This document shows, piece after piece, positions 34,201 through 45,783 of a DNA stretch of 64,000 nucleotides (positions within the stretch are counted from its first letter, which is position 1; every line of letters starts with the position of its first letter). The stretch is taken from the NCBI GenBank assembly GCA_030248295.1, contig JASANH010000167.1, forward strand, positions 413,048 to 477,047, read 5' to 3'. Made by a program: the position numbers and the translations under genes. This stretch comes from Mesodorylaimus sp. YZB2_4 (taxonomy: Eukaryota > Nematoda > Enoplea > Dorylaimida > Dorylaimidae). The notes beneath the pieces are model-generated. The model had not been told where the DNA came from. It saw only the letters and a list, made by a program, of their open reading frames with translations, and ran no database searches.

Positions 34201-37200
34201 TGCTTCCAGGACACCCCTCCTCAAACGTTTAAAACCTCCCCTGGCCAGTGGTCAAGTTTCGGAAGCTGCTCAAATGCATTGACTAAACTCGAAGTGGAGG
34301 TCCTCTTGTCACTCACCTCAAATGCAGAACGTAGTCCCTGGCCTCCCAGGCGCTACGCCCGAACACGGAGTCCTTATCGGCCTGGGCCACATCCGACAGC
34401 GTTGTCTGACCCCAACGCCGTCTCTTCTCTTCCAAATCGAATATCTCATCCGTACTCAAATATTGGAAATATTCCTCGAATTCGTCCTGCGACATCGATC
34501 CCAATTTATCCTCGCGCAAGGCCAGAATCGTGTCCCGTTTCGAGTGGTGTTCGAGACGTAGCTCGGGCGTGGCCAACGGACCCGCACCGTCCGCATCCGA
34601 CTCCAATGCACTCAAGGCCAAAGGTCGGATCGAGTGTTGTTTGTGCGGCCGATCCAATCCGTGATCGATCCCACGCCCGCCATCCTCGACTCGGTGATCA
34701 TGCATCTCGTCATCGATAATCCCATCGTCGTGGTTCAACAATCCTCGTCCATTTTCTTCGTGTCCCCGCGAATGCTCGACCAACTGATCGTCCATGTGCA
34801 CCAGCTGATCACGCGCCAATTGCAAGGCTTCCTCGGCCAATATCGATCCTTGAGCAGCGCTAGGCGATCGCTCTTCTTGCTGTCGTCCCGGCGAGGGCAT
34901 AGTATCTTGCACTGGTGTCGCTGGCGACTGCAACGAAATGGTCTCCTCGACCGGCGTGATCGCGTCTTGGACGGGCTTCAGTTCTCGATTACGTATCGAT
35001 TCGATACGATCTATTTCCTCCATGGTCAAGAAGCTGCAAAATTGAAACCACTAGTCATCATACTTGATTCATGGCCAAGTCCTCTACTGCGTACTCCAGA
35101 GAACACATGGACTGACAATGTTTTACCCAGGTGGGAGTCGAACCCTCTCCTGTGAGCGCACCCAGCGTGACAGGCAGACGCCTTGACCCGCTAAGCCACG
35201 GCCCTTCTTACCCAGGCGGGAGTCGAACCCTCCCCCTGTAAGCGTGACAGGCAGACCCGGGCCCAGTGGCTAGACTCACCGATAATAATTCTCCACTTGT
35301 CCCTTCTCCAAACTTCTCAATCCATCCTCGTCCAATGCTAATATGCCTTCCCTGGCCTCCTTGGCCTCCATTCTCCTCCGCCGGACCACTTGTTTCTCCT
35401 CACTGCTCAACAATCCACCCATCATCGATTCCACTCCATTCGACTCCATTTTAGCCAATTCTATGGGCGATAACGCAAAAATTCTTCTCTTTTTTTCATC
35501 AATCTCGTCTTGCTTTTGTTTTTCTCTTTCCATCATTTCTCGTTTCTTGTTTCGAATCACCTCGGCCTCTTCTTCATTCAATAAATGTGCGAAATGTTCA
35601 AATTCTCCATCCGTCAATTTCTTCAATTCTTCATCATTCGCATTCAAAACCAATTTTCTCATACTCGATACTTTTTCGTATCGTTTTCTCAACGTATCGG
35701 CTTGATCGTGAGTCAAATTCGCGTATTGATCGATCAATTCCTCCTCGTTCAATCGAGCCAATTCTCGATCGTCCATGGTCAAATATTGTTGAGCGCGTTG
35801 TTGCCTTTGCCTTTTTCCCCTCAATTCCATCCATCTCTTCCTCAACGCCATCCTCTCCTCGGCATTCAACACGTCCATTGTGGCTTCGAATCGATCCTCT
35901 TCCCAATCGATAATTTCCTCATCGCTCACTTCCAATAATTGTCGACGTTTTTGCTCAATTTCCTCTCGTTTTTTTCTTTTTTCTTCGGCCGATCGTAATA
36001 ATTTCTCTTGCGTTTCTTTTCGATCCAATTCATCCAAGCATCGCATATACGATTCCAATTCGTCCGCTCCCAATTCTTCCATTTCATTCAACGACATTCT
36101 TAAAAATTTATTTCTTAATTTCTCTTTTTCTTTCATTTCTTCCGCTTCTTCCACAGCTTTTGCGTGACGTTGTTCCAATTCTTTGATTTCTTCGGGCGAC
36201 AAATATTCGTAGAATTCCACCAAATCACTACTTTTCATTGTCGATAAATCGGCTAGACTCAATGTCAGAATGAAATTTCTTTTTTCGATACGTTCTCGCT
36301 CGTGTTCTTGTTCATTCATCGAGGGCACGATTTGTGCTCGACTAATCGTCTGTTCTCCGACAGACACATCGGGCTCCACTCGGGTCGGACTGGTGACCGG
36401 CGACGCGCCTTTGGCCTCGGCTAACGGATGAGCCAGTTCGATGGTGGCGTTCGCATCGCGTAGAATCGATGGATCGGTCGGGATTGGACTGTACGACTGA
36501 AAAGACAACAAGAACTGGTCAGATAGAGCGAGTCGCAAAAACGATTTCCCCCTTTTATCTGGTCAGCTAGAGCAAACCCGCCAAACCAGGGAGCGAAAAC
36601 TGATTTTTGTGCCCAACCAGCGGGACAAGCTGGGTGTCCAGGCAGAAATCTTGGTTATCCCTCATTATCCTGGTTTTTCAGACAAAAAACGATTTCTCCC
36701 AGCACTACTGATTTCCACCATCATCAACAGCCGCACAGAAAATGTATGATTCAAAATTTGAAACCTCGTAATTCAGTCTTCCCTGACATTATGCTGAACT
36801 CCTTCACGATTCCCCAACTTTTCCAGCCGTTTCTTCTTCATTGCTGACAAAAATCATGTTTCAAATGTGAAAGAAAATTTTAACATAAAATCCCCGACTA
36901 GTAACACCTTCAAAACTGCTGACTCTTTATATTAAACCAGCTCTGTGCCCCCCCCCCCCCCAAATGTACCTGATCCTCCAAGCCCTTGGCCAGCAAGGCG
37001 GGCCGTCGAGCTGCCACCAACGAATTCCATTTCGCATCGAAATCATCCACCGAGTCGATGCTTGGACGAAAATGCAGGATATGTTTGAGTAGAGCGGCGA
37101 TTTCCTCCGACGACGGGCGCGTACTCGATGCCAACCAGCAAAATCGCATCACTTCGTACCTGAAACAAGAATGGCAAGGTCGATGTCGAAACTGAAAATC

Positions 37201-40200
37201 GAGCATTCCTAATCGACTATATTTCAACATAGCATCACGACTTACAATCTTTCCCTTTGCGGAACGGGACTGAGGGGCGGCTGCAGATAGTTCGATCGAT
37301 TCCTCAGCACCATGTTCACCACACCATCGTCGCTAAGTTCCATATACGGCATCTTGCCGAATTCCATTATCTCCCAAATCACAACGCCCAGCGTCCTAGA
37401 ATAAGTCACAATTATCGATTGCACAACGATCATTATCGATAACCAATCGATTGATGTGCGATCTCCGAGGCATAATAGTCGATTGCACAGCGACCACGAT
37501 AGATCGATCGACAACCAATCGATTATGATCACAAATGATTGTGATTTTTTCAATTAATCGATTGATCTCGGATCTCTGATCCACAATGATGGATAGCACA
37601 AAAACCACGATCGATCAATAATAACGGTCACAGATGATTGTGATTTTTCCAATAAAACGATTGATCTCGAATCTCTGATCCACAATGATGGATAGCACAA
37701 AGACCACGATCGATCAATCGATAACGGTCACAAATAATCGTGATTTTACCTATCGATCGATTGATCTCGGATCGATCACAATCACTCGACACCATATTCC
37801 TTATCTGATCTGATCTGTACGAGACTGATCAGGATCACTGGCAGTGATCTCACTCACCAAACATTATCGATCTGAGCCACTTCTTTGGTCAACAACTGAC
37901 CACTCGATGCCACCTCGACACTGTCCGGACTGATCCAACGGATAGGAACCGCGATATCGCCCACCGTCAGGTACTCGTTCTGAAAAGGAGGCTGTCAGAA
38001 ACAGGCAGACCATAAAAATCAATCGATCGATATCTCATCGACTACATTAGTCACAGTGCTAAGCCTCGACCAAACATATCACAAGAGAAATGATTGAATC
38101 AAAATTTGGTTACAAATGATTTTCAATCGATCACGATCATCCAAATCGATTAATGATGGATCGCGATCACTTAAATCGATCACAAATCACGCTCATTTAA
38201 ATCGATTACTGATCACGATCATTTAAATCGATTACTGATCACGATCATTTAAATCGATTACTGATCACGATCATTTAAATCGATTACTGATCACGATCAT
38301 TTAAATCGATTACTGATCACGATCATTTAAATCGATTACTGATCACGATCATTTAAATCGATTACTGATCACGATCATTTAAATCGATTACTGATCACGA
38401 TCATTTAAATCGATTACTGATCACGATCATTTAAATCGATTACTGATCACGATCATTTAAATCGATTACTGATCACGATCATTTAAATCGATTACTGATC
38501 ACGCTCATTTAAATCGATTACTGATCACGCTCATTTAAATCGATTACTGATCACGCTCATTTAAATCGATTACTGATCACGATAATTTAAATCGATTACT
38601 GATCACCATCATTTAAATCGATTTCCGATTAATCACTATCATTTAAATCGATTTCTGAACGATCATCCAAATTGATCGATCGATTTGTGACTACAACCTC
38701 CTATCCTACTCCATTGTGAGGTCTCGCCCTGCACGATGGTCCCAATCCCAGTCGCCAGCTCTGTGCAAGGATCATCCCTACCGGCCAAGCGATAGGTGGA
38801 AGAGACAGGCCGCATAATTGACCACCCACCATCCACTCCACTCACCTTGAAAACGGATATGCCCGCGCCGTAATCACCGATTTTCACCGTCCCGTTACTG
38901 ACCAGACAATTCCGACTGGCCAAGTCACTGAAACCACACAAAGGTCAGGCCAAAACACCGCACATTCCATTCCTACTGCCCCTGGATGGCACGCTCTAGT
39001 GCGAAAACAGTCAACAGCTGCAAGCACAAACGTGCTATTACAGGTCGGCCTCCGCTACAGCTAATATTGATCCCCTCGATATTCCACTGACTCACCTGTG
39101 CACGAATCCCTGACTGTGCAAAGCCACCAAACCGTCCTGAAAACGAGCACTTCTACGCATCCTGCCAATGGCACATCATAGACTGCACTTACGGCCACAT
39201 CGCAACACATCTTCAACACGGCCCCGCTGTGCACCAAATCGTCCGACACGCCTCGGCGAGCGATCAAATACGACTTGAGATAATCGCCCTGCAGCAGAAT
39301 ACACCCTAATCACTCCTCGAATTGACACCCCCAAACTGGCCACGCATTACAAACCCATGCGGAATGTCCATCCTACCCAGAGGGACCTGAAGCCAAGTGG
39401 ACGTCCACTTCTCAAAATTCGGGGTGAGATATCTTGGATTGAAAAAATGGCGAAATTATCAATAGTAAATATTGAATATAAAATTCAGCTACTCATTTAT
39501 TTTGAGGCACACAAAACCATTTTAGCGCTGCCAGTCTTTTCGCATTATTTAAGTGCCTTATGTGACCAAGCCTGGCAGGCATGGCAGAGGATTTGGTCAA
39601 CCAAGTTGGCGGGACAAAAACTCTTCTGTCCAAAGTGGACGTTTATTTTTAAGGGGTCAACGCTAAATGGGGGTAGGGGAGAGGAGGAACAACAATTTTC
39701 ACACTATCACGTTTTTGCATCACGTGTTTTGTGTTTTATGTTTCTTGTGCTCCTAGTGCGCATATGCGTTTGCACAAGACTAAAATATGATGATGAAAAC
39801 GCATTTTTTTGGTGGACATCTTTTATAAATTTATGGATGGCTCCAAACTACAAACTTTTTAATTTGCCATGCATTACCTGAGGACAATGCTCGAATAAGA
39901 GCAAGTATGGTTCCTTATCCACACATTTCCCAATTATTTTCAACACGTTCTCGTGTGCGACGTCTCTAAAAACAGAAATACATAATTCAAGTAAGCAAAT
40001 TTTTGCTTTTTTTAGTCAACCTAAAATACGCAGTTGGTCCACGGCGGGGGCCAGTCTCCGTATTTTTCCAGGGGTGAGATTTGTGACCTGATCCTGTCGA
40101 AGCTCCACAGTCCCCCAGCCGCCCAGGAAGCTGATTCAGGGTTCATTAAAGGAGCAGAAAATGATTTTCCCTGATCATTTTTACATTGCCTTACGGCTGC

Positions 40201-42259
40201 TCAATCAACTTTAACTGATCCACTGACTTCCAGCATGATCAACAGCAACATATAGCAGGAAAGGCGAGTGCCGTTTTCCACTGGGGTAAGATTTAGGATC
40301 CGAGCTAGCTTGTCAAAGGCCCACAGGCCCCACCACGAAATTCAGTCTCTCAGTTTTCCCTCATTTTTCCCAGTTTTCAGCCTTTCAAAAACTTCGCGAT
40401 TTCTTCGTGAGTACTGCATCGGCGCAAGCTCTCCTTGAACTACCTTGACCCTATTTGGGGTCCATTCTCTTCCCCCGCCAACACTCGACCCCACCCAGAC
40501 AGACCAGACCAAAGAAATGGGCAACTGGTTGAACCCTACCTGAACATCTTGGCCGTATGCAGCATATACGCCCGCTCCATGCTCGTCAAATCTTCTCGTA
40601 ATATTTGCACAATCACTTTTAATTTACGACGCTGAGGACTCATTTTCGATGCCTCACCTTCCACCACCTGCAAAAGACAATCCTCGAATCCACAACGCAA
40701 ACGAGTCATTCCTCTGTTAGCCGTGCAATCAATCTAAGCTCACTCGATCGCTGCCTGCCCAGCATCGGCCAAAACAGGTCCAACAATCCTGACCCGATCA
40801 AACTTACAATGTGTCACTTGACCTTCTTTGAAAATTCGATAATCGAGCTGTCTGCCCTAACATCAGCGTATGATCTGGTCGCTCAGAAAATCCCACAAAT
40901 TTGATCATATTCCCCCGACACACATACAGGGAGGCAAGGACGCAAGGACCAAAAATGGGCAAACAGCTCGTTATATGCACTGGTTGCCTACCTGACAAAA
41001 CAGCACATTCATGTCCAAAAATGCAAAGAAACTTACACTGCCAAACCAGCCATTGCCCAACTCTTTCACGTACGCCAATTGAGCACGTGGAAAATCGGGC
41101 GTATTTCCGCCTAAGATCACAAAAAGCACATATAATTATGTGACAACCCAAAATTTTCATTTTTTGCAAATCAGTCATTCATAAAAAGCAGAAATTTTAT
41201 TTTTCTAAGAATCCAAACATGAAACCCTATAATCACCTGTTTCTAATTTATTATATTCACAAGAGCCATCAGAAAAATAGATTAGTAAGTTCGAAATGAA
41301 ACAAGCATTCAATCATTGCACACTATTTAATCGATTAGGGCATGATTTCAACGCGATCACAAATCGATCGATTCTGATCGTTTGCCCATTAACAAGTCCA
41401 GCATCCGTTGGTCATTGCTGGTCATTCCTACACAACTTTGATTAGATAATCTACCTGATCCCCCATTAAAAACCACTACTACGATATCTTAGGAATTTAA
41501 AATAAGCTATCGATTCGCTAACACAAAAAACTCGAGTCTTGAGCGGGATTCGAACCCGCGCCTCTGCCATTACCAGTCAACAAACAAACGAGCAGTCAAG
41601 ATTCGAAATGAAATTTCGAAACGAGTTTATCTAAGAAACATTTTGATGGAAAGAGCAGCATTGATGTCCAACGCTACCAGCACAGCACGGCTGCTCGAGT
41701 ACGAAAACCTAGTGTAGACCTGGAATAACTGATATCGTTTCAATTGCCCCGACTCTTGCCTGTTTCTAGAACATTCCCAAATTCCCTGGTTTCCTGTTCA
41801 AGAACTTTAGAAGTGACAGCACGGCAAGCTCAAAGCCAGCCATTGACATGTTTCAAAAGAACACCCTAACCGAGCAGCGTCATCTGCCAGGCTACTTGAT
41901 TCACTTGCAGATTGCGCGATCGGGTCCTGAGCGAACGAGTTGCGCTATGCTTCCACGGGAAGCCTCAGTTGCTAGCAAGTGAGCCCCGCAATTTTCTGGC
42001 CGTGACAGTAAACAAATGCTGTAACTTATCGCACACGCGCAACGTGCTTGGTCTTTATTTGTATTACTAAACTAACTCAAGATTATGCAGTTGCACTTAT
42101 ATTAGCATACAATTTTGGCACGCCGACCCTGACTATAATTTCTCGAGGTCAAGGCCCAGGTCGAACGCTATTCGTTCATGCCTGATTCCATATCCTAATC
42201 ACCAGTTTTGACTGGAGTGAACCCTTTTAACTTGTTGGGTCATTCACATGCTACTGTCA

Positions 42260-42290
<31 letters not shown>

Positions 42291-44009
42291 CGGGGCACCC
42301 TCTACATCGGTGTTAGCACAAACCACGCAGTGGCCTTCTGTCGTGCCGGGCCATCCATCGCAGCGTACTCACCGGCTTGGAACCAGTCGGAGACATCTGG
42401 TCCCTTGTTGACCACTTGATTGTATCCCATTGGTCGCACGATCACTTTGCCCGTCTTGGCACCCGCTATGTCGGGCAATGGCTCGATGGTGACGCCCAAA
42501 TCTGGTTCGCTAGCACGCGGTGTACTAAGGCTGCTCTGACTCGGTGGCTCCATGCTGTGACGACGCGGCAGGGTGTCCGATGTGTCGCCCTTAAACCAAC
42601 GCACAGTACTTATAGGCCCTATCCGTCCTCTGCTGGAACAGATGCGATAAAGTCTCCTTCCCTCTCCAGCAAAGAGAACCCCGTCGCGGTGATGCTTCAG
42701 ACCCCATCAACCAGGCCGGTCTCTCATCTTACCAATACAGGGCATTAAGCCAGTAGCTGCGACAGCATACAAGACCGCATGCATGCACGCGTCCCACTGA
42801 ATGTTTGCACCTTCTATCACACAACACAGAAAACAGCAGGCCCTCCACCGAGCAGGGTTCAACCCCTTTTAACAGATGCCCAACAGGAAACAGTAGTCCC
42901 CCTCAACAACAGCATGCTCTACCCCTAGTCTCACCTCTTCAGACACTAACCCCCCCCCCCCCCCCCCCACCCCATGAAATTTCACATCTACGGTACGCCT
43001 GACGGTGAGGGAATTGGCGATTGGGCAGGCACAGCTGTACGATGATAACGGGTGGCCAGCAATGGGCGATAGCTGACCACCCTGATCAGCACTCGACTCA
43101 CCTTGGGCGAGAATAAGGCGTCGTAACAGCAAGTGCACATGGCCACAATGGCAACAGCGCAAATCGATGCTGCCACTGCCAACACGACGAATATGGGCGA
43201 TGTGGACACGTTTGCTTGCGAAGTCGGACCTAACAACAAAAGGCATGCGATAAATTCATTTCTTGTAACCTCACAAACCTCTGATTACAAAAAAGTAGAA
43301 TCCGCAAGAAAATTGTAGACAAATCCAATTAAATAAGATGCTGTCAGAAAAACTCTCTAAGCTTCTGTGTACACTAGGACATTCCATCATTTAGGATCGA
43401 TCCCCCTCGGTCGGTCCCTGGAGGCTAATCTAAGACAACCATTTCCTTCCTTCCCTCCCTCTTTTCATTGATTTTCCGCCGCTTCTTTAGGTTTCCTTAA
43501 TCAATATCTCGAATCTAACACTTTTCTACTCGCTTATTTTCAGGCACCCCCTGTGCACACAAGGAGGACAAAAAAGGGTGTTAGTGCAATCAAACAGGGA
43601 CCACCGTGCATTCATTACCAGAAGGCCACCCCACCAGGACAGGCAAGGGTGCAGGCTGGTGTGCATGCAGGGAGAATCAACGAGCATAAAATTATATGGG
43701 GCCGCACTGGACCACAAAAATTGCCTTTTACAGCTTTATGGCGTGATATGTCAGACCAGAATGTCCTAGTCCCATCAGAGTGAACATGAAATCCTTTTAA
43801 AGTCGTAGGTGACAGACAGCTTAATAAAGAATCGACGGCAAAATCAGCCAATAAAACTAATATGAAACATCAAAACTGCACTTACTCGCCCTGTCATTAT
43901 CTTTAGTCCCCAATGGATAGCTGTCCACATTCGACAAAGAGCACCAGAGAATAGCAAATATGGTGATCACAATCGATCGATCGAGCCAGTCGATTTTATT
44001 GCGAGACAT
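31243..44009 (-). CDS. Lemur-tail (LMTK/AATYK) kinase-like receptor, 16 exons
   Basis: Coding exons, 5' to 3': 43886-44009, 43102-43229, 42373-42589, 41037-41110, 40540-40667, 39878-39965, 39193-39288, 39096-39136, 38846-38927, 37858-37979, 37246-37395, 36970-37159, 35280-36496, 34317-35033, 31965-32823, 31243-31497. Every phase joins; the total is 4488 nt (1495 residues). Order: hydrophobic leader at about 12-28; short ectodomain; transmembrane helix at about 53-76 (IFVVLAVAASICAVAIVAMC); kinase domain at about 170-440 with GNGWFGS, HSDLASRNC, VKIGDYG, VWTLGVVIWEIMEFG and YEVMRFCW, the last four diagnostic of LMTKs; then a tail of about 1000 residues. LMTKs act on endosomes and in neurons and bind PP1. 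Odd points: Gln202 replaces the beta3 Lys, the alphaC Glu is absent, APE is SPD, and the tail contains about ten repeats of about 45 residues. The acceptor of exon 3 is the least certain. Confidence 0.9.
31565..31925. repeat. 41-bp minisatellite with ATTGG and CACGCC words, LMTK last intron
   Basis: About 4.5 near-identical units of 41 bp (GACTGTGATTGGTCAGTCAG, then TTCTAAGCCACGCCCCGACT) lie at 31680-31880, with diverged units on both sides. Each carries ATTGG (inverted CCAAT) and CCACGCC. It lies between exons 15 and 16. Confidence 0.9.
32870..33290. repeat. ATCGAT-rich intron segment
   Basis: The intron between LMTK exons 14 and 15 contains many palindromic ATCGAT, GATCGATT and AATCGATT words and imperfect long inverted repeats (for example, text around 33060 recurs inverted around 33190). 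No coding potential. Confidence 0.7.
35122..35265 (-). repeat. tRNA-derived SINE plus partial second copy
   Basis: In reverse complement, 35122-35205 reads GGCCGTGGCTTAGCGGGTCA, GGCGTCTGCC, then GGGTTCGACTCCCACCTGGG, so both internal polymerase III promoter boxes are recognisable. The acceptor ends do not pair, so this is a retroposon rather than a tRNA. A second partial copy follows at 35208-35265. It lies in the intron between LMTK exons 13 and 14. Confidence 0.65.
37400..37800. repeat. ATCGAT-rich intron segment
   Basis: The intron between LMTK exons 10 and 11 is dominated by repeats of about 100 bp containing CGATTGATCTCGGATC, CCACAATGATGGATAGCACA and ACCACGATCGATCAAT. Two to three units are visible. 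Confidence 0.75.
38150..38640. repeat. 26-bp minisatellite in LMTK intron 9
   Basis: About 17 tandem units of 26 bp (GATCACGATCATTTAAATCG, then ATTACT). The units are nearly perfect in the middle, with one-base variants (CACGCTCATT) clustered toward the right end. The intron lies between exons 9 and 10 of the kinase domain. Array length is probably variable between individuals. Confidence 0.95.
42258..42291. repeat. Long poly-G run
   Basis: An uninterrupted G run of about 30 bases lies in the LMTK intron between exons 3 and 4. Shorter C or G runs occur at 36948-36960, 42950-42970 and 44122-44138. Exact lengths in an assembly are unreliable. Confidence 0.8.
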
Positions 44010-44012
44010 GAT

Positions 44013-45700
44013 CTGAAAAAATTTATTTTAAACAGACCAGATAAACAAATAGCATAAAAACAAAATCTTACGATGTCTTGCGGAAAACGGAGGGAGAAGA
44101 ATGATGGTTGGAATTTTCACTGGGGGGGGGGGGGGGCAAAGACAAAAATTGGAAAGAGAAATTCACAAAAACTAGCTCTTCACTGAACAGAAATGTCAAA
44201 TGCAAACGAATACACAGACTCTACCAGACGACTAGTCACTTGCAGCTGGATGACGAAGCCAGGCCGAGCTAGAAGATGAGTCAAGGCATCGTGCCAAGAG
44301 GAGTGGTTCAGGATACACGCGTATATATCACCTTTTTAAAAAAGCTGCGAAGAGTTTAAACAGCTTTAAAAAGATAAAATGAATTTCTCGTGTCTGCAAA
44401 AATTGAGATTTTTTAGAGCGCGTCGATAAATTATTTTTTGCCTCTGTCTAGAGCGAAGTGAAAATATTAAGCGAGTGATAAATACGCATGTGTAGTTTCG
44501 CGCACATCTGTTGCATTCAGGAGAATGTCATAAGCAGCTGGCCATATTTCAAATCTTCAAGTTTAGGATCCCTATTTATTTTCCGATAATTGGGAGAATG
44601 TTTCGATGCATGAAATTGCATTTCGACGATGCTTTTGTTAAAAATGACATTTGCATGCGTAAAATGATGTCTTAGATGAAATATCAGAACGCAGAGAGGA
44701 GAGTGGACAGCAGAACGCAGGCACAGCGTGTACTGTACTAGTGTAAAGCTACAGTGCAATAGTTGTAATGTGATGGCACAAATAAAAGTGAGTATCGAAC
44801 CTTTTTTGGATCCACTGGGCTCTTGGATTGGTTAGGTGTCTACCTGACGCCATGTGCGCAATAACGGGCGAGGGTTCGACTCGCGGTCGGGTAAATCACT
44901 TTTATGCAGTGTGCCCACCCTCGAGTGCACATAAACGTTTGGTGCTGCAGTGTGGATCGTCGAACTGAACCTCGTGGAAATGACAGATTGTTCTCGATCT
45001 GTCCTTTCCAAACTAGTGACTAACTGTTTTTCAAATACTAATTTTCCACTTTTTTCCATCCAACACTGGTTTAGGCCGACTCGCCATGTCACATTTTTGG
45101 CACTAAAATTCACCCCGTTCGACTGGCATGCGAATAGATGAGGCCTAAAAATTTGTGGCGCCAGAATGGTTAAGTAGAGTGAAAAACACGTCTCCCCATG
45201 CCACTATTTCCCCATCAGTATCCCATTCCACCAAAGCAGCCCAGTCAGCCGACATAAAATGTGTACTTTGTACCCCCGCCCTGTCCACATTCAATTCTAC
45301 CATCATCTATCAACAACCAAGGGTGCGTTCGAGTGCATTTTTAGAATTAGGCCGCCCCCCCCCCCGTTGTTGAACAGCCGCTGTGCTTGTTGCTTTAGCT
45401 TCAAGCTCACCGACGAACGAGCAGCGAGCAGAGTAGCAGGCGTGGGCGAGCTGGTGGGGGCCGTATACCTGGCCTGGAGTGGCTGATGCAATCGCCCCCC
45501 CCGCAGTGGGCACGTGCACGAGGCCGAGGACCAATGAGAGGGCGTTGAGCTCGTGCTGAACTAGAACCCATTCCAGGCACGAAGCCGTGTGACTGACGAG
45601 ACCAATTGACGTAGATTGCACGCTCGGCAAACAGACGTATTTGGTTCTCGCTCTCTCGTACTCTCAACAGACTTGGGCCCCGTTGGGACGTGGATCGCGT
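44013..45700. promoter_or_regulatory. Divergent intergenic region between LMTK and ATF4
   Basis: The LMTK start codon exon begins at an acceptor (TTTTTTCAG/ATCATG at 44012). A possible 5' UTR exon ends at a donor at 44072 (reverse strand GACATC/GTAAGA), implying a 59-nt intron. The ATF4 leader runs the other way from before 45784. Upstream of it, 45530-45620 holds CCAAT words and TTGACGTAG, a half CRE. A tRNA-like SINE lies at 44821-44897. No TATA box or transcription start can be fixed from sequence. Confidence 0.4.
44821..44897 (+). repeat. tRNA-derived SINE fragment
   Basis: GGTTAGGTGTCTACCTGACG, then GGGTTCGACTCGCGGTCGGG, with the same spacing as the copies at 35122 and 51661. Confidence 0.5.
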
Positions 45701-45783
45701 TGAAAAGTGTTCCAGCTTACGAATAAGAGTTTGATAAGGAAAGAATCGAGTGATAACAACTATTTAAAGTACTCTGTGGAAGG

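Noticed and set aside
35131..35205. tRNA-Val-like gene
   Set aside because: A and B boxes are present but the acceptor stem does not pair and several diverged copies exist; SINE.
35343..36167. Long plus-strand Ser/Ile/Phe-rich frames
   Set aside because: Shadows of the charged, repetitive LMTK exon 13 on the minus strand.
38150..38640. CRISPR-like regular repeat
   Set aside because: Units are contiguous with no spacers and lie in an animal intron; it is a minisatellite.
39357..39881. 174-codon plus-strand frame inside the LMTK locus
   Set aside because: It is antisense to LMTK intron sequence, has no domain, and ends at the edge of LMTK exon 6; chance frame.
41530..41610. tRNA gene on the minus strand (GCGGGTTCGAATCCCGC)
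   Set aside because: The T arm is perfect and a six-pair acceptor can be drawn, but no anticodon stem forms; more likely a tRNA-derived remnant.
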